Positions 1 to 9,364 of a stretch of 64,000 bases of DNA are shown in pieces. The translations under genes were made by a program, and so were the position numbers. The notes below the pieces were generated by a model. The model worked only from the letters and a program-made list of their open reading frames with translations. It did not search any database and was not told where the DNA came from. Origin of the DNA: JALHSW01 sp963720675 (GTDB lineage: Bacteria > Actinomycetota > Acidimicrobiia > IMCC26256 > PALSA-555); contig CAVRGH010000010.1 of NCBI GenBank assembly GCA_963720675.1, positions 682,001-746,000 of the forward strand. Reading direction: 5' to 3'. Positions within the stretch are counted from its first letter, which is position 1, and each line of letters begins with the position of its first letter.

Positions 1-1257
1 TCCCCGGTCCCGAACCACCCGTCGGCGTCGAACGCCGACCTCGTCGCGACGGGGTCGGTGTACCCGATGAAGCAGTCCGGACCCTTGCTCCAGATCTCGC
101 CGGGCTCACCAGGCCCGTCGACGAGGCCGCCGTCGTCGTCGCGCAGCTGCATCTCGACGCCCAGCATCGGGCGACCGTCGGTACCGACGCGCTTCTCGAA
201 CGGGTCGGTGTGCAGGCACCCGGTGATCGACGGGTGCTCGGTCGAACCGAAGCTGCGGACCGTCGAGATCCCGAGCGCCGCCGCGCGCTCCCCGACCGCG
301 GCCGGCACCGGCGAACCCCCGAGCCCGATGTGGCTCATCAGTGCCGCGTGCGCCTCCGTGAAGTCGGGGTGGTCGAGCAGGCTCTGGAGGAAGTACGTCG
401 AGCCGCTGCCCGCCGACACGTGGTCCTCGAGCATGGCGGCGAGCACCCGACCCGGATCCCACTGGTCGATCAGGAAGACGCCGTCGCGCTTGCGCACCGG
501 GATCAGCAGCGCGGCCAGCATCCCGATGCCGTGACCGACCGGGGCGCCGACGAGCATCGGGAGTCCCGCGTTGGCGTTGAGGTCGGTCAGCTGCTTGATC
601 TCGAAGCCGATGGTGCGATGGGAATGCACGACGCCCTTCGGGTCCGCCGTCGTGCCCGAGGTGTACGCGACCAGCGCGGGGGCCATCGGGTCGGTGGGCT
701 CGGGTCCGTCGATCGGCGACGCGTCCAGCAGCGTGGCGAACGGTGACGCGTCTCCTGGCACGTCGTCGCCGATCACGAAGACCTGCTCGAGGTGGTTCGC
801 GGTGGGACGGACCTCGTCGAGGTTCGCCGAGGAAGTCGATGTGACCGAACTTGTCGGCGATGACGAGCACCCGAGCGCCGGACTGGCGCAGGATGAACCC
901 GAGCTCCTTCGCGCCGTAGAAGTGCACGATCGGGACGGGCACTGCACCGAGGAACGCGATCGCGTAGAACGTCGCCGCGGCCTCGAGCCAGTTGGGTGCC
1001 TGGAACGCGACGGGGTCGCCGGGCCGCACGCCGGCCGCCCTCAGGCCCCCGGCCACGCGGCGGGCGATGTCGGACGCATCGGCATAGGTGCCCCGCCACG
1101 GTCGGACGTCGGACCGGAACGACACGACCTGGCCGGGCGCCTCGGCGAACCCGTCGCCGAGGATCGAACCCAGCGTCTCGTCGGTCCAGCTGCCGTCCGC
1201 CGTGTAGCGAGCGGCCCGAGCCGCGTCGTCGGGTCGCGGCGTGAAGTCGAGCGGCAT
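1..1257 (-). CDS. Acyl-CoA synthetase (AMP-binding), 3' end outside window, one frameshift
   Basis: ATP-dependent fatty/aromatic acid:CoA ligase of the ANL superfamily. The N-terminus has the PNW-EA...GAVPVPIVHFYG block typical of FadD and cyclohexanecarboxylate-CoA ligase-like enzymes. The phosphate-binding motif YTSGTTADPKGVVHSH lies near residue 200 and FGSTEHPS (the YGxTE position) near residue 335. The frame breaks near base 820: one extra C after LGE moves the reading into another frame, which then continues LDEVRPTANHLEQV and keeps every downstream motif, so one gene is present. Start ATG at 1257 follows GGGGGA. The window ends just after GWFGTG, before the C-terminal lid domain. It diverges from the TetR gene and shares its promoter region, so it may be co-regulated with it. 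Substrate unknown. Confidence 0.88.
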
Positions 1258-1355
1258 GCATCCCCCTGCGTCGGCCCGATCATCCCTGGAGCGACCGGCG
1301 GGTCCGACGCTATCCCTGGTGGCACAAGGCCCGTGCTTGCCCTGCGCGCCGGTCC

Positions 1356-1390
1356 GGAATAACGTTCCCGAAGTGCAGAACATCGTTCCG
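1356..1390. promoter_or_regulatory. Paired 13-bp palindromic operators
   Basis: Two copies of an imperfect palindrome, GGAATAACGTTCC (1356-1368) and AGAACATCGTTCC (1378-1390). Each differs by one base from the perfect GGAAC-N3-GTTCC. Their starts are 22 bp apart, about two helical turns, as expected for two TetR dimers on one face of the DNA. The first covers the likely -10 of the TetR gene and the second its first codons, which fits autorepression. The divergent acyl-CoA ligase could be controlled from the same site. Assignment to this regulator is inferred. Confidence 0.55.
1360..1365 (+). promoter_or_regulatory. -10 box of a probable leaderless promoter (TetR operon)
   Basis: TAACGT matches the actinobacterial TAnnnT -10. 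Seven bases separate it from GTG at 1373, so transcription would begin at the start codon. No Shine-Dalgarno sequence precedes that GTG, which agrees with a leaderless message. Confidence 0.4.
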
Positions 1391-2008
1391 ACCAGCGTCG
1401 CGACCGAGCTCGCCGAGCGCACGGTCCGCTCCCGAGCGGCCGCGACCGAGGAGGAGATCCGCCGCCTGCTCGATGCCGCGTACGCGGTCCTCCGTCGCAC
1501 CGGTGAGCTCGAGCCTCGGGTCAGCGACGTCGTGCGGGAGGCCGGGCTCTCGAACCAGGCGTTCTACCGGCACTTCCGCGGCAAGGACGAGCTCCTCCTC
1601 GCGTTGCTCGACGACGGCCAACGCCGTCTGCTGGAGACGCTCGAGGCGCGGATGGCGCGCGTGGCCCCCGGTGCCGCGCGTGTGCGCGCGTGGATCGAAG
1701 GCGTGCTGCAGCAGGCCCGCCGACCCGAGGCTGCCGACAACACTCGCCCGTTCGCGATCAACGGCCTCCGCATCGCGGACCGGTTCCCCGTCGAGTGGTC
1801 GCGTTCTCGCGACGTGCTGGTCGCGCCCCTGCGCACCGAGATCGAGGCAATGGGCGGTGACGCCGGACGCGACGCGTCGGCGGTGTACCACCTCACGTTC
1901 GGTGCGATGCAGGACGCGCTGGTGCAACGCATCCGACCGACCGACGACGACGTCGAGCACGTCGTGCGGTGTGCACTCCGCGTCTGCGCAACGGAAGGAC
2001 GTACATGA
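1373..2008 (+). CDS. TetR/AcrR family transcriptional regulator
   Basis: About 211 residues. The N-terminal helix-turn-helix spans residues 50-69 (VSDVVREAGLSNQAFYRHF), followed by the family signature RGKDELLLALL. The rest is a helical ligand-binding domain. The reading frame is open upstream to 1241, but that part overlaps the divergent ligase gene. GTG at 1373 is preferred because a TAnnnT box lies seven bases before it and the protein then starts a normal distance before the HTH. Its stop overlaps the next start as ATGA, so the regulator leads the ferredoxin-oxidoreductase operon. Paired palindromes at 1356-1390 are its probable operators. An acyl-CoA or 2-oxoacid-derived ligand is a guess from the neighbours. 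Confidence 0.85.
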   Translation: MQNIVPTSVATELAERTVRSRAAATEEEIRRLLDAAYAVLRRTGELEPRVSDVVREAGLSNQAFYRHFRGKDELLLALLDDGQRRLLETLEARMARVAPGAARVRAWIEGVLQQARRPEAADNTRPFAINGLRIADRFPVEWSRSRDVLVAPLRTEIEAMGGDAGRDASAVYHLTFGAMQDALVQRIRPTDDDVEHVVRCALRVCATEGRT

Positions 2009-2598
2009 ACGAACGCGAGCTCCTCATCACCGGGATCGGCGGGCAGGGGGTGCAGCTCGCCGCGCAGGTGATCGCCCAGGCCGCGACCCTCGAGGGTCGC
2101 AACGTCATGTTCTTCGGCATCTACGGCGGGATGATGCGCGGTGGGAACACCGACAGCACCGTCGTCGTGGCCGACGGGCCGATCACCGCACCGCCCGTGG
2201 TCGCGCGCACGTGGTCGGCGATCGCGATGCACGACGAGTTCTGGGCACCGATCGAGCCCCGGCTGCGTCCCGACGGGTTCGTGCTCGTGAACGACTCCAC
2301 GTTCGAGCACGAGATCACCGCTCCGGTCGCGGTGCACCGCATCGCGGCGACCGAGCTCGCCGCCGAGCTCGGGAACCCGCTGGGTGGCGCCATGGTGATG
2401 GTCGGTGCGTACAGCGCCCTCACCGGGATCGTGAGCGTCGACACGCTCGTCGAGGCCATGCACGCCTCCGTGCCGTCGTATCGGCAGCAGCACGTCGCCG
2501 CGAACGAGCGCACGATCCGCGCCGGTTGGGACGCGGTCCCCGTCGGTGCTCACCCGGCGTGGGCGACCACACCCGCAGCAGCAGGAGCCGCACGATGA
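2005..2598 (+). CDS. 2-oxoacid:ferredoxin oxidoreductase, gamma subunit
   Basis: 197 residues. The N-terminus ITGIGGQGVQLAAQVIAQA (glycine-rich, residues 9-27) and the block FFGIYGGMMRGGNTDSTVVV are typical of POR/KOR/VOR gamma subunits, which help bind CoA in oxidative decarboxylation of 2-oxoacids to acyl-CoA. A GGAAGGA ribosome site lies seven bases before ATG 2005. Both ends overlap neighbours as ATGA (TetR upstream, ferredoxin downstream), indicating tight translational coupling. The order gamma-delta-alpha-beta is that of a four-subunit enzyme. Confidence 0.92.
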   Translation: MNERELLITGIGGQGVQLAAQVIAQAATLEGRNVMFFGIYGGMMRGGNTDSTVVVADGPITAPPVVARTWSAIAMHDEFWAPIEPRLRPDGFVLVNDSTFEHEITAPVAVHRIAATELAAELGNPLGGAMVMVGAYSALTGIVSVDTLVEAMHASVPSYRQQHVAANERTIRAGWDAVPVGAHPAWATTPAAAGAAR

Positions 2599-2858
2599 CC
2601 GACACCCGCACGGTGCGCAGCCGCGGCACCGTCACGATCGAGCCCGGGCGCTGCAAGGGCTGCGAGCTGTGCATCCCTGCCTGTCCCCCGGCGGTGCTCA
2701 CCATGTCGGCGCCGGTGAACCACATGGGGTACCGCTACCCCGAGCTCCACGCCGGGTGCACCGGTTGCGCAGCGTGCCTGCTCGTCTGCCCGGACTTCGT
2801 CTTCGAGGTGTTCCGCTTCGACACACCGGTCGAGCACGAGCTGGAGGTGACGCCATGA
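2595..2858 (+). CDS. 2-oxoacid:ferredoxin oxidoreductase, delta (2[4Fe-4S] ferredoxin) subunit
   Basis: 87 residues with two complete CxxCxxCxxxCP motifs: C20, C23, C26, C30 and C55, C58, C61, C65, each set ready to hold a [4Fe-4S] cluster. It would carry electrons from the catalytic beta subunit to free ferredoxin. Start ATG 2595 overlaps the gamma stop and its own stop overlaps the alpha start, both as ATGA. As a separate delta chain it places the enzyme among four-subunit POR/VOR types, not the two-subunit KorAB type. Confidence 0.93.
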   Translation: MTDTRTVRSRGTVTIEPGRCKGCELCIPACPPAVLTMSAPVNHMGYRYPELHAGCTGCAACLLVCPDFVFEVFRFDTPVEHELEVTP

Positions 2859-4024
2859 CGGCCGCGGCGCCGAGCACCCAGGCCACCGAGCGCGCCCTCA
2901 TGGAGGGCAGCGAGGCCATCGTCCGGGCTTCCATCGCCGCCGGCTGCCGGTTCTTCGCCGGGTACCCGATGACCCCGTTCACCGAGGTCCTCGAGCACTC
3001 GGCCCGCCTGCTCCCCGAGGTCGGGGGCGTGTGCATGAACGCCGAGTCCGAGCTCGAGGCCGTCGGGATGGCCTGGGGTGCGGCTGCGGCCGGCGCCCGG
3101 GCCGCCACCGGCTCCACCGGCCAGGGGCTGTCCCTGATGCAGGAGTCGCTGTCCGAGCTGACGATGGCGGAGGTTCCCCTCGTCGTGTTCAACATGTCGC
3201 GCAGCCAGGGCGACTACTTCCAGGCCACGCGCGGCGGTGGCCACGGCGACTACCGGCACATCGTCCTGGCGCCTCAGGACGTGCACGAGGCGATCGACCT
3301 CACGCAGCTCGCGTTCCACCTCGCCGACAAGTGGCGCAACCCCGTGCTCGTGTTCGGCGACTACCTGCTCGCGCACACCCAGGAGGCGGTCACGGTCGAG
3401 CCTCGCGAGTTCGGCGCACTCCCCGACAAGGACTGGGCGGTCGACGGCTCGCGCACCGGTTCGGGGTGGTCGGCGAACGTCACGCCGCTCGGCGTCGGCA
3501 AGACGGGCCAGCGCCAGTTCGGGCAGGAGGGCAAGGCGCAGTACATCGCGACGAAGCTGCCGCTGCTCGAGCGAGAGGTGCGCGTCGAGACCGGGCATCT
3601 CGACGACGCCGAGACCGTGATCGTGGCGTTCGGTACCCCGGCCAAGTTCGTCAAGTACGCGATCGACCAGCTGCGGGCCGACGGTCACCGGATCGGGTTC
3701 GTCCGTCCGATCACGCTCTGGCCCTTCCCGTACGGCACGGTACGCGACGCGGCCGCCGGCGCGCGCGTCGTCGGGTCGTTCGAGATCTCGACGGGTCAGC
3801 TCGTCGACGACGTGCGCATCGGCGCTGCCGGTCGTGCACCGGTCGAGCACCTCGGTGGCGTGTCGTCGGACCATTCGGGCTTCGGCGTCGGGCGCCTCCT
3901 CGACGTCGACGAGGTGTCGGCGCGGATCCTGGCGCTGCACCGTGGTGAACCCCAGCCTCCCGTCCCGGGATACGAGGAGTTCACCTACGAGCTCGCCCCG
4001 CACCAGCAGGAGGCAACGCCGTGA
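2855..4024 (+). CDS. 2-oxoacid:ferredoxin oxidoreductase, alpha subunit (VorB-like)
   Basis: 389 residues. Pyrimidine-binding half of the thiamine-diphosphate enzyme. It has YPMTPFTE (37-44), the MNAESE glutamate segment near residue 64 that activates the cofactor, and a GDYFQATRGGGHGDYR block near residues 119-133. The last motif and RPITLWPFPYG near the C-terminus are characteristic of VorB (3-methyl-2-oxobutanoate dehydrogenase alpha) and related subunits, so a branched-chain 2-oxoacid substrate is favoured but not proven. GGAGG lies eight bases before ATG 2855. The start overlaps the ferredoxin stop. Confidence 0.9.
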   Translation: MTAAAPSTQATERALMEGSEAIVRASIAAGCRFFAGYPMTPFTEVLEHSARLLPEVGGVCMNAESELEAVGMAWGAAAAGARAATGSTGQGLSLMQESLSELTMAEVPLVVFNMSRSQGDYFQATRGGGHGDYRHIVLAPQDVHEAIDLTQLAFHLADKWRNPVLVFGDYLLAHTQEAVTVEPREFGALPDKDWAVDGSRTGSGWSANVTPLGVGKTGQRQFGQEGKAQYIATKLPLLEREVRVETGHLDDAETVIVAFGTPAKFVKYAIDQLRADGHRIGFVRPITLWPFPYGTVRDAAAGARVVGSFEISTGQLVDDVRIGAAGRAPVEHLGGVSSDHSGFGVGRLLDVDEVSARILALHRGEPQPPVPGYEEFTYELAPHQQEATP

Positions 4025-4072
4025 GCGCCACCACGACACCGGGCACCGGCAGCCGGAGCCGATCTGGGACCG

Positions 4073-4936
4073 GTGCTCGACGCGAGCGTCGCTCCGGGCA
4101 CCGGGGCGCGCCTCGTCGAGGCGCACAAACCCGACCTGCTGCTCACCGAGACCCACATGCTCTGCCCGGGATGCGGCGAGCCGCTCGCGGTGCGCGTGTT
4201 CCTCGAGGCGATCACCGAGCTCGGGCTCACCCAGCAGGCGATCGCGGTCGCCGGGATCGGGTGCTACACGGCGTTCTCGGGAAGCGTCGACGTCGACCTC
4301 GTCCAGGCACTGCACGGACGCGCGCCGTCCGTCGCGACGGGGGTCAAGCGCGTGCTCCCGGACTCGGTGGTCTTCACGCTCCAGGGCGACGGCGACATGG
4401 TGAACGAGGGGCTGCAGGAGGTGCTGCACACCGCGGCGCGCGGCGAGCGCGTCACGTGCATCCTGCTCAACAACGGCGTGTTCGGCGAGACCGGCGGCCA
4501 CATGACGTCGACGAGCGTCATCGGGCAGCGCACCAAGAACACCCTCGACGGCCGCGACGCCGAGCAGCACGGGTACCCGATCCTCATCGGCGACCTGATC
4601 GCGCGGCTCGACGGTGCCGCGTACGTCGCGCGGGGGTCCGTGCACAACGCGGGCGCCGTCGCGCGCACCAAGCGCATGTTCCGGCGGGCGTTCGAGACCC
4701 AGACGAGCGGGGCCGGGTTCTCCTTCGTCGAGGTGCTCACGATGTGCCCGACCGGGTGGTTCGTCCCGACGGCCGACGGCCCGGGCGAGCTGCAGCGGAC
4801 GCTGGCCGAGGTGCACGTGATGGGCGAGCTCAAGGTCGACGGTCGGATCACGACGACCGAGGAGCTGCACTCCGAGAACCTCGCCCGCCAGCAGGAGGTC
4901 GAGGCCAAGCTCGCGGCCGGCGGCCTCGACACCTGA
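4073..4936 (+). CDS. 2-oxoacid:ferredoxin oxidoreductase, beta (TPP-binding) subunit
   Basis: 287 residues. LCPGCGEP near residues 30-37 is the usual N-terminal signature. GDGD (105-108) followed by LNN (132-134) is the thiamine-diphosphate/Mg binding motif. Catalytic half that works with the alpha subunit. Unlike the other joints in the operon it does not overlap its neighbour if GTG 4073 is the start. GTG 4021 would give the usual overlap with the alpha stop but is out of frame by one base, so either the start is 4073 or a small indel hides a longer N-terminus. The gene ends the operon and is followed by a hairpin. Confidence 0.88.
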   Translation: MLDASVAPGTGARLVEAHKPDLLLTETHMLCPGCGEPLAVRVFLEAITELGLTQQAIAVAGIGCYTAFSGSVDVDLVQALHGRAPSVATGVKRVLPDSVVFTLQGDGDMVNEGLQEVLHTAARGERVTCILLNNGVFGETGGHMTSTSVIGQRTKNTLDGRDAEQHGYPILIGDLIARLDGAAYVARGSVHNAGAVARTKRMFRRAFETQTSGAGFSFVEVLTMCPTGWFVPTADGPGELQRTLAEVHVMGELKVDGRITTTEELHSENLARQQEVEAKLAAGGLDT

Positions 4937-4947
4937 CCCGCTCCCGC

Positions 4948-4963
4948 CGGCGCGTCGGCGCCG
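4948..4963. terminator. Hairpin between convergent genes
   Basis: CGGCGC-GTCG-GCGCCG, a perfect 6-bp stem with a 4-base loop. It fills the 27-base gap between the beta-subunit stop and the AftD stop codon. No T-tract follows on either strand, so it would be a weak or Rho-assisted bidirectional terminator. Confidence 0.4.
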
Positions 4964-7900
4964 CTACGAGCCGGGCCGGGGCGCGCCGCCGTCCGACTCG
5001 GACGGAGCCGGATCGCCCGTCGGCTCCACCCTCGGATCGCCCGAAGCGTCGAGCACCCGGTCGACCACCACGGTCGCCGTCAGCAGCAGCAGCGCGAGCC
5101 AGGGCAGCGCGTTCACGCGCAGGAAGCGCTGCGGCCAGTCGTACGCGGCTGGGTAGCCCTGCACGAGCTGCTGGCCGATCACGAACAGCACGGCGACCGC
5201 GAGCACGGCGACCGCGGCCCAGCGGACTGCCGTGCGGGCCCGGCGGCCCAGGAGCGCGCCCAAGGTCGCGAGCGCGACCACCAGGCCCACCCAGGGCTCC
5301 GAGACCAATGCACCCACGATCCCGAGGACGATCGGCGCGGCCACGAGCACCACGGGGCCAGGGCGTGGGCGGTCGGCGTCGAGCCAGTCGCGCAGCGACG
5401 CGTCGGGTGCACGGGCGTCCGTCCGACCCCGCCAGTGACGCCGGCGCCGCAGGGCGAGCACGAAGCACAGCAGCAGGCCAAAGGCGGTGACGGCCAGGCC
5501 GACCCACACGCGGGTCTGTGGGGTCCAACGCACGTGCACGACGAGATCGCCCGCACCCTTCGGGTCGATCAGCCAGCCGTTCGCCATCCCGTTCACGACC
5601 GTGGGCGGGCCCAACGACGTGCCGTCACCGAGCTCGGCTTCCCAGCCGTCGTTGTGACTCTGGCTGAGCACCAGCCAGAAGGGGCGGTCGGCCCCGGACA
5701 CCCGGACGTCGTACGAGCGACCGTCGTGCGCGTCGACCCGCGCCGCCGGCCCCGGTCGGCCGCCCTCGACACCCATCAACGCGTCCTCTCGTGGCGCGCC
5801 GCCCGCCGCCGACGCGAACGACAGACGATCGACGTCGAGGCCCGTGTCGCGCCCCGGGCTCGTGTGCACCGTCGTCCGCCCCGCGTCGAGACTGATGCCT
5901 CCCGCGTCTGCACCGCAGGTTGCGAGCGTGAGGGCACCCCGAGCCTCGGCCGCCGGCGCGATGCCCGTCACTTGCACGCTGACGGGGCGACCGTCGACCT
6001 GCACCAGGTCGTCGCGACACGCCGTCATCAGCGCGCCGCTCGCGACCCCGCCGTCCACGCCGGCGATGCCCAGCTCGGCGATCCCGACGGGCAGCTCGAT
6101 CGGCTCGAGGCTGAAGTACTCCTTGCTCGTCACGGGCTGCACCGCATCGACCGTGACACGGAGCCCGGCCGCGGTCACCGGCGCGGGGAACGTCACCGGC
6201 GCCTCCACGACGGCACCGGCCTTCGAGCTGCGTGCCGAGCCGGGATCCACGGCGGGCACCTCCACCGTGAACGGCGCGCTCCCTTCGGGCTCGACCGTCA
6301 GCCGCGTCGGGATCGAGTGCCGCCCGTCGGCCACGAGGCGCAGGTCCAGCCCGTCGATCGTGGTCGGCGACGCGAAGTTGAGATCGACCCACTGGCCGAC
6401 GTTGCCCGCGACGAAGGCCGGCGACCACGCGGTCGCGTCGTTCCCGTCGATCGCGGCGCGAGCGCGTGAGGCCACGCTCCCCTCGAGGTGCGACGACGAG
6501 CGCGCCGTCACGCCACCCGACGACGCGTCCGGGAGCCCGAGCAGCACGTCCAGCACGTCGTCCGGGGCGGTGGCGTCGAGGCGGGCGGTCCCGGTGAGGG
6601 CGAACGACCGGCCCTGCGGAAGGTCGAACTCCCGCTCCATCGTCGGTTCCTCGTCGCTCCGCAGGTACTCCGTCTGCGAACCGCGCTGGCGCGACAAGAG
6701 GATCGTGAGGTTGTGCTCGAGCGACCCGGTGCCGGCGGCCTCCAGGAGGTCCTTCGGCAGCCGGATGCTCTCCTGTACCTGCACGCCGGGAATCCCGAGC
6801 TCGGCGAAGCCCACCGCGCTCGAACCGCCGCCTTCGGTGCCCTCGACCGACACCTCGACCTCGCGGAAGGTGCGGGATCCGATGTCGATCCGCTGGCCCT
6901 CGGGCGTGAGCGACGCCGGCCCGAGCGTGAACCGCTCGACGTCACCACCGTCGAAGCGGAGTCCGACCTCGCTGATCGACCGCGTGCGCAGGCCGTTCTG
7001 CGGTTGGACCAGCGTGAGGTGGTCGGTCGTCACCGGTGCATCGAGCTCGACGACGAGGCGGGCGCCGAGCGGATCGACGCCGGCTCCCTCGCGCCACGCG
7101 GTCGACAGGTCGCCATCGAGCGCGAGCGACGGACGGTCCTCGGGAGTGAACCGGATCGAGTCCCCGTAGGTGCTCGCGCGCACGAGCTTCACACCCCGCC
7201 GAATCGCGACGGTGCGCGTGGCGTCGGTCGCGTCCGGGAACGGGGTGAGCCGCTCGTCGCCCGCGTTCGTGACGAGCGGCTCCTCACCGGCGATCTCTGT
7301 GTACCCCGTGACGTCGCGCGCCGCACCCCAGGTGCGCGCTCGCCGCCGGTTGGTGTCGGTCACGACGAGGTCGGCGCCGGCCGCGAGGAGCTTGCGGAGC
7401 TGCCGCGCCCGCTTTGCATAGGTGCCGGACTCGAACACGAGCGCGCGACCGTCGATCACGCCGGCCGATGCGGCGTCGACCATCCCCTCACCGTCGCCGG
7501 CCAGCACCACCGGGTTCGTGGCCGGCGCGGTGCGGATGATGGGTTCGGCGCGCTTCACCGGGAACACCTGCACCGCGGGCGGGTCGGTCGCCGCGGCGGG
7601 GATGCCGAGCTCCTCGGGGTCGATCAGGGGTTGGTCCGCACTGGCCCGGTTCGGTGTGCTGGGGCCGAAGTCGATCGCCGGGCGGAGGCCCGGGGGCGTC
7701 GGGACCAGGCGCTCCTGGAGCACCTTCGGGCGCGGTGTGCGATACCGCTCGTACTCGAGATCGTTGCGGACCACGACATCTCCGGCGGCGAAGAGCCGGG
7801 CAACCGGCGCGATCGCGGCCGGATCGAGGACGCCTTCCTGGAACCGACGGTCGAACGCGGTCAGCAGGTCGGCGGCCGGCTCGGAACCGAACGGCACCAG

Positions 7901-9364
7901 CTCCCGTCCGACCCACGATCGGTCCACGAGCCCCGGCAGCAGAGGGTCGATGGTCGCTCCCCAGCGGTAGTTCGCGAAGTCCTGGCCGGGCACCTCGAGG
8001 ATCCGGGTGTCGTCGCCCCGGGCATCCAGGTAGCGCGCCACGTCCTGCCAGTACTGCGGGATCGCCTCGGGCCGGGACAGGTTGTCGGGCACGAGGTCGG
8101 CCTGCCACGCCGGCGCGAGGTTCACGATCGCGAGCACGACCACGATCACAGCGGCACCGATGGCGACGCGCGGTCGCGCCGCGACCAGGGCCGAGATCCA
8201 CGCACCGAGGAGCATCGCGATCCCGAGCGCCACCAGCGGCACGGCGCGCGGCGTGCTGCGCAGTGCGAGCCCGAAGGTCGACCCCTCCGCGAACGCCTTG
8301 AACGCCCGGCCGATCGGCGACGGGTCCGCATACGGGTAGACCCCGACGGCGATGACGGTGCCGACCAGGACCAGCGTGACGAAGAACGCTGCGTGCCGCC
8401 AACGAGTCCGGATCGCCGCGAAGATCGCGAGCACCGGGACCGCGAAGCCCGTCAGCAGCAGACCGACCGACTGCTGGTACTGCGGGGACTGGAGGATCCA
8501 CGGACCGACGCCGTCGCGGCCGTAGAAGAACCAGTTCCCGAGACCGCGCAGCACCTCGAGCGCGGCGGACGACGCCGCCACGGCCCGCACCGTCTCGGTG
8601 TAGTTGAGGACCGGGATGCCGAAGTCCTTCTGCACCAACAGCCCCGCGAGCCACCACGTCGACGTCGCGACGACCAGCACCGCGATGCGCCCGATGCTCG
8701 CGAGCGCGGCGCGCCAGGACACCTCGTGGTCTGCCGCGACGCGGAACATGATCCACACAAGTGGCGCAACCCCCACGAAGATGAGCGAGGTCGCGTTGGT
8801 GCCACCGATCGTGAACACCACGAGCGCGAACAGCGCCGGATCGCGCCAGCCACCGCGACGCAACGATCGCTCCGTGAGCGCGAGGAGCCATGGCAGTCCG
8901 GCCCACGGCAGGAGGATGACGGACTGCCGCGCCGTGTACGCGAGGACGTACGGCGAGAGCATGTAGACCAGGGCCGCCGCCACGGCACCCACGTCCCGAC
9001 GCGAGATCGTGCGGCAGAGGAACACCACCCCGGCGCCGGCGGCGAACACGATCGATCCGAACCAGAGACGTTGCGCGAACCACACCGGGACGCCGAGCGT
9101 GTCGAAGAACCAGAAGAACGGTCCCATCGGGAACAGGTACCCGATGTTCTGGTGCGTGACGGTCCCCGCGGCGTAGTTGGGATCCCACAGGTACGCGGCA
9201 TTCTTCAGCAGCCGACCCGGATCGAGGAAGAGGTACAGCTTCGTGTCGACGCTGACGCGTCCCGGCGCCGACACCAGGTACGGCAAGTAGGCCACGGCCG
9301 CGAGCCCGGCGTACACCCAACCCCATCGAAGACCGGGTCGAGCTCGTGTTGCTGTGGCGGTCAC
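4964..9364 (-). CDS. aftD: AftD-like alpha-(1->3)-arabinofuranosyltransferase with discoidin modules
   Basis: 1466 residues, close to the roughly 1400 of mycobacterial AftD. Residues 10-460 form a multi-pass GT-C core that would use decaprenyl-phosphoryl-arabinose at the outer membrane face (for example VSVDTKLYLFLDPGRLL, GYLFPMGPFFWFFD). An extracytoplasmic region follows, with two F5/8-type discoidin carbohydrate-binding modules at about 725-865 and 950-1105 (the second contains AIDGNDATAW and GQWVDLNF). C-terminal membrane helices close the protein. GTG 9364 overlaps the stop of the upstream glycosyltransferase as GTGA; the open frame upstream of it only shadows that gene. Arabinan as product is known for the family; the true glycan here is unknown. 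A shorter paralogue lies at 25942-29247. Confidence 0.9.
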   Translation of the reverse strand: MTATATRARPGLRWGWVYAGLAAVAYLPYLVSAPGRVSVDTKLYLFLDPGRLLKNAAYLWDPNYAAGTVTHQNIGYLFPMGPFFWFFDTLGVPVWFAQRLWFGSIVFAAGAGVVFLCRTISRRDVGAVAAALVYMLSPYVLAYTARQSVILLPWAGLPWLLALTERSLRRGGWRDPALFALVVFTIGGTNATSLIFVGVAPLVWIMFRVAADHEVSWRAALASIGRIAVLVVATSTWWLAGLLVQKDFGIPVLNYTETVRAVAASSAALEVLRGLGNWFFYGRDGVGPWILQSPQYQQSVGLLLTGFAVPVLAIFAAIRTRWRHAAFFVTLVLVGTVIAVGVYPYADPSPIGRAFKAFAEGSTFGLALRSTPRAVPLVALGIAMLLGAWISALVAARPRVAIGAAVIVVVLAIVNLAPAWQADLVPDNLSRPEAIPQYWQDVARYLDARGDDTRILEVPGQDFANYRWGATIDPLLPGLVDRSWVGRELVPFGSEPAADLLTAFDRRFQEGVLDPAAIAPVARLFAAGDVVVRNDLEYERYRTPRPKVLQERLVPTPPGLRPAIDFGPSTPNRASADQPLIDPEELGIPAAATDPPAVQVFPVKRAEPIIRTAPATNPVVLAGDGEGMVDAASAGVIDGRALVFESGTYAKRARQLRKLLAAGADLVVTDTNRRRARTWGAARDVTGYTEIAGEEPLVTNAGDERLTPFPDATDATRTVAIRRGVKLVRASTYGDSIRFTPEDRPSLALDGDLSTAWREGAGVDPLGARLVVELDAPVTTDHLTLVQPQNGLRTRSISEVGLRFDGGDVERFTLGPASLTPEGQRIDIGSRTFREVEVSVEGTEGGGSSAVGFAELGIPGVQVQESIRLPKDLLEAAGTGSLEHNLTILLSRQRGSQTEYLRSDEEPTMEREFDLPQGRSFALTGTARLDATAPDDVLDVLLGLPDASSGGVTARSSSHLEGSVASRARAAIDGNDATAWSPAFVAGNVGQWVDLNFASPTTIDGLDLRLVADGRHSIPTRLTVEPEGSAPFTVEVPAVDPGSARSSKAGAVVEAPVTFPAPVTAAGLRVTVDAVQPVTSKEYFSLEPIELPVGIAELGIAGVDGGVASGALMTACRDDLVQVDGRPVSVQVTGIAPAAEARGALTLATCGADAGGISLDAGRTTVHTSPGRDTGLDVDRLSFASAAGGAPREDALMGVEGGRPGPAARVDAHDGRSYDVRVSGADRPFWLVLSQSHNDGWEAELGDGTSLGPPTVVNGMANGWLIDPKGAGDLVVHVRWTPQTRVWVGLAVTAFGLLLCFVLALRRRRHWRGRTDARAPDASLRDWLDADRPRPGPVVLVAAPIVLGIVGALVSEPWVGLVVALATLGALLGRRARTAVRWAAVAVLAVAVLFVIGQQLVQGYPAAYDWPQRFLRVNALPWLALLLLTATVVVDRVLDASGDPRVEPTGDPAPSESDGGAPRPGS

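Noticed and set aside
2735..4870. 711-codon minus-strand open frame opposite the oxidoreductase operon
   Set aside because: No recognisable motif and opposite four well-supported subunit genes.
4021..5490. GTG 4021 as start of the beta subunit or of a separate protein
   Set aside because: It overlaps the alpha stop nicely, but its frame is one base off the beta subunit and reads an Arg-rich shadow.
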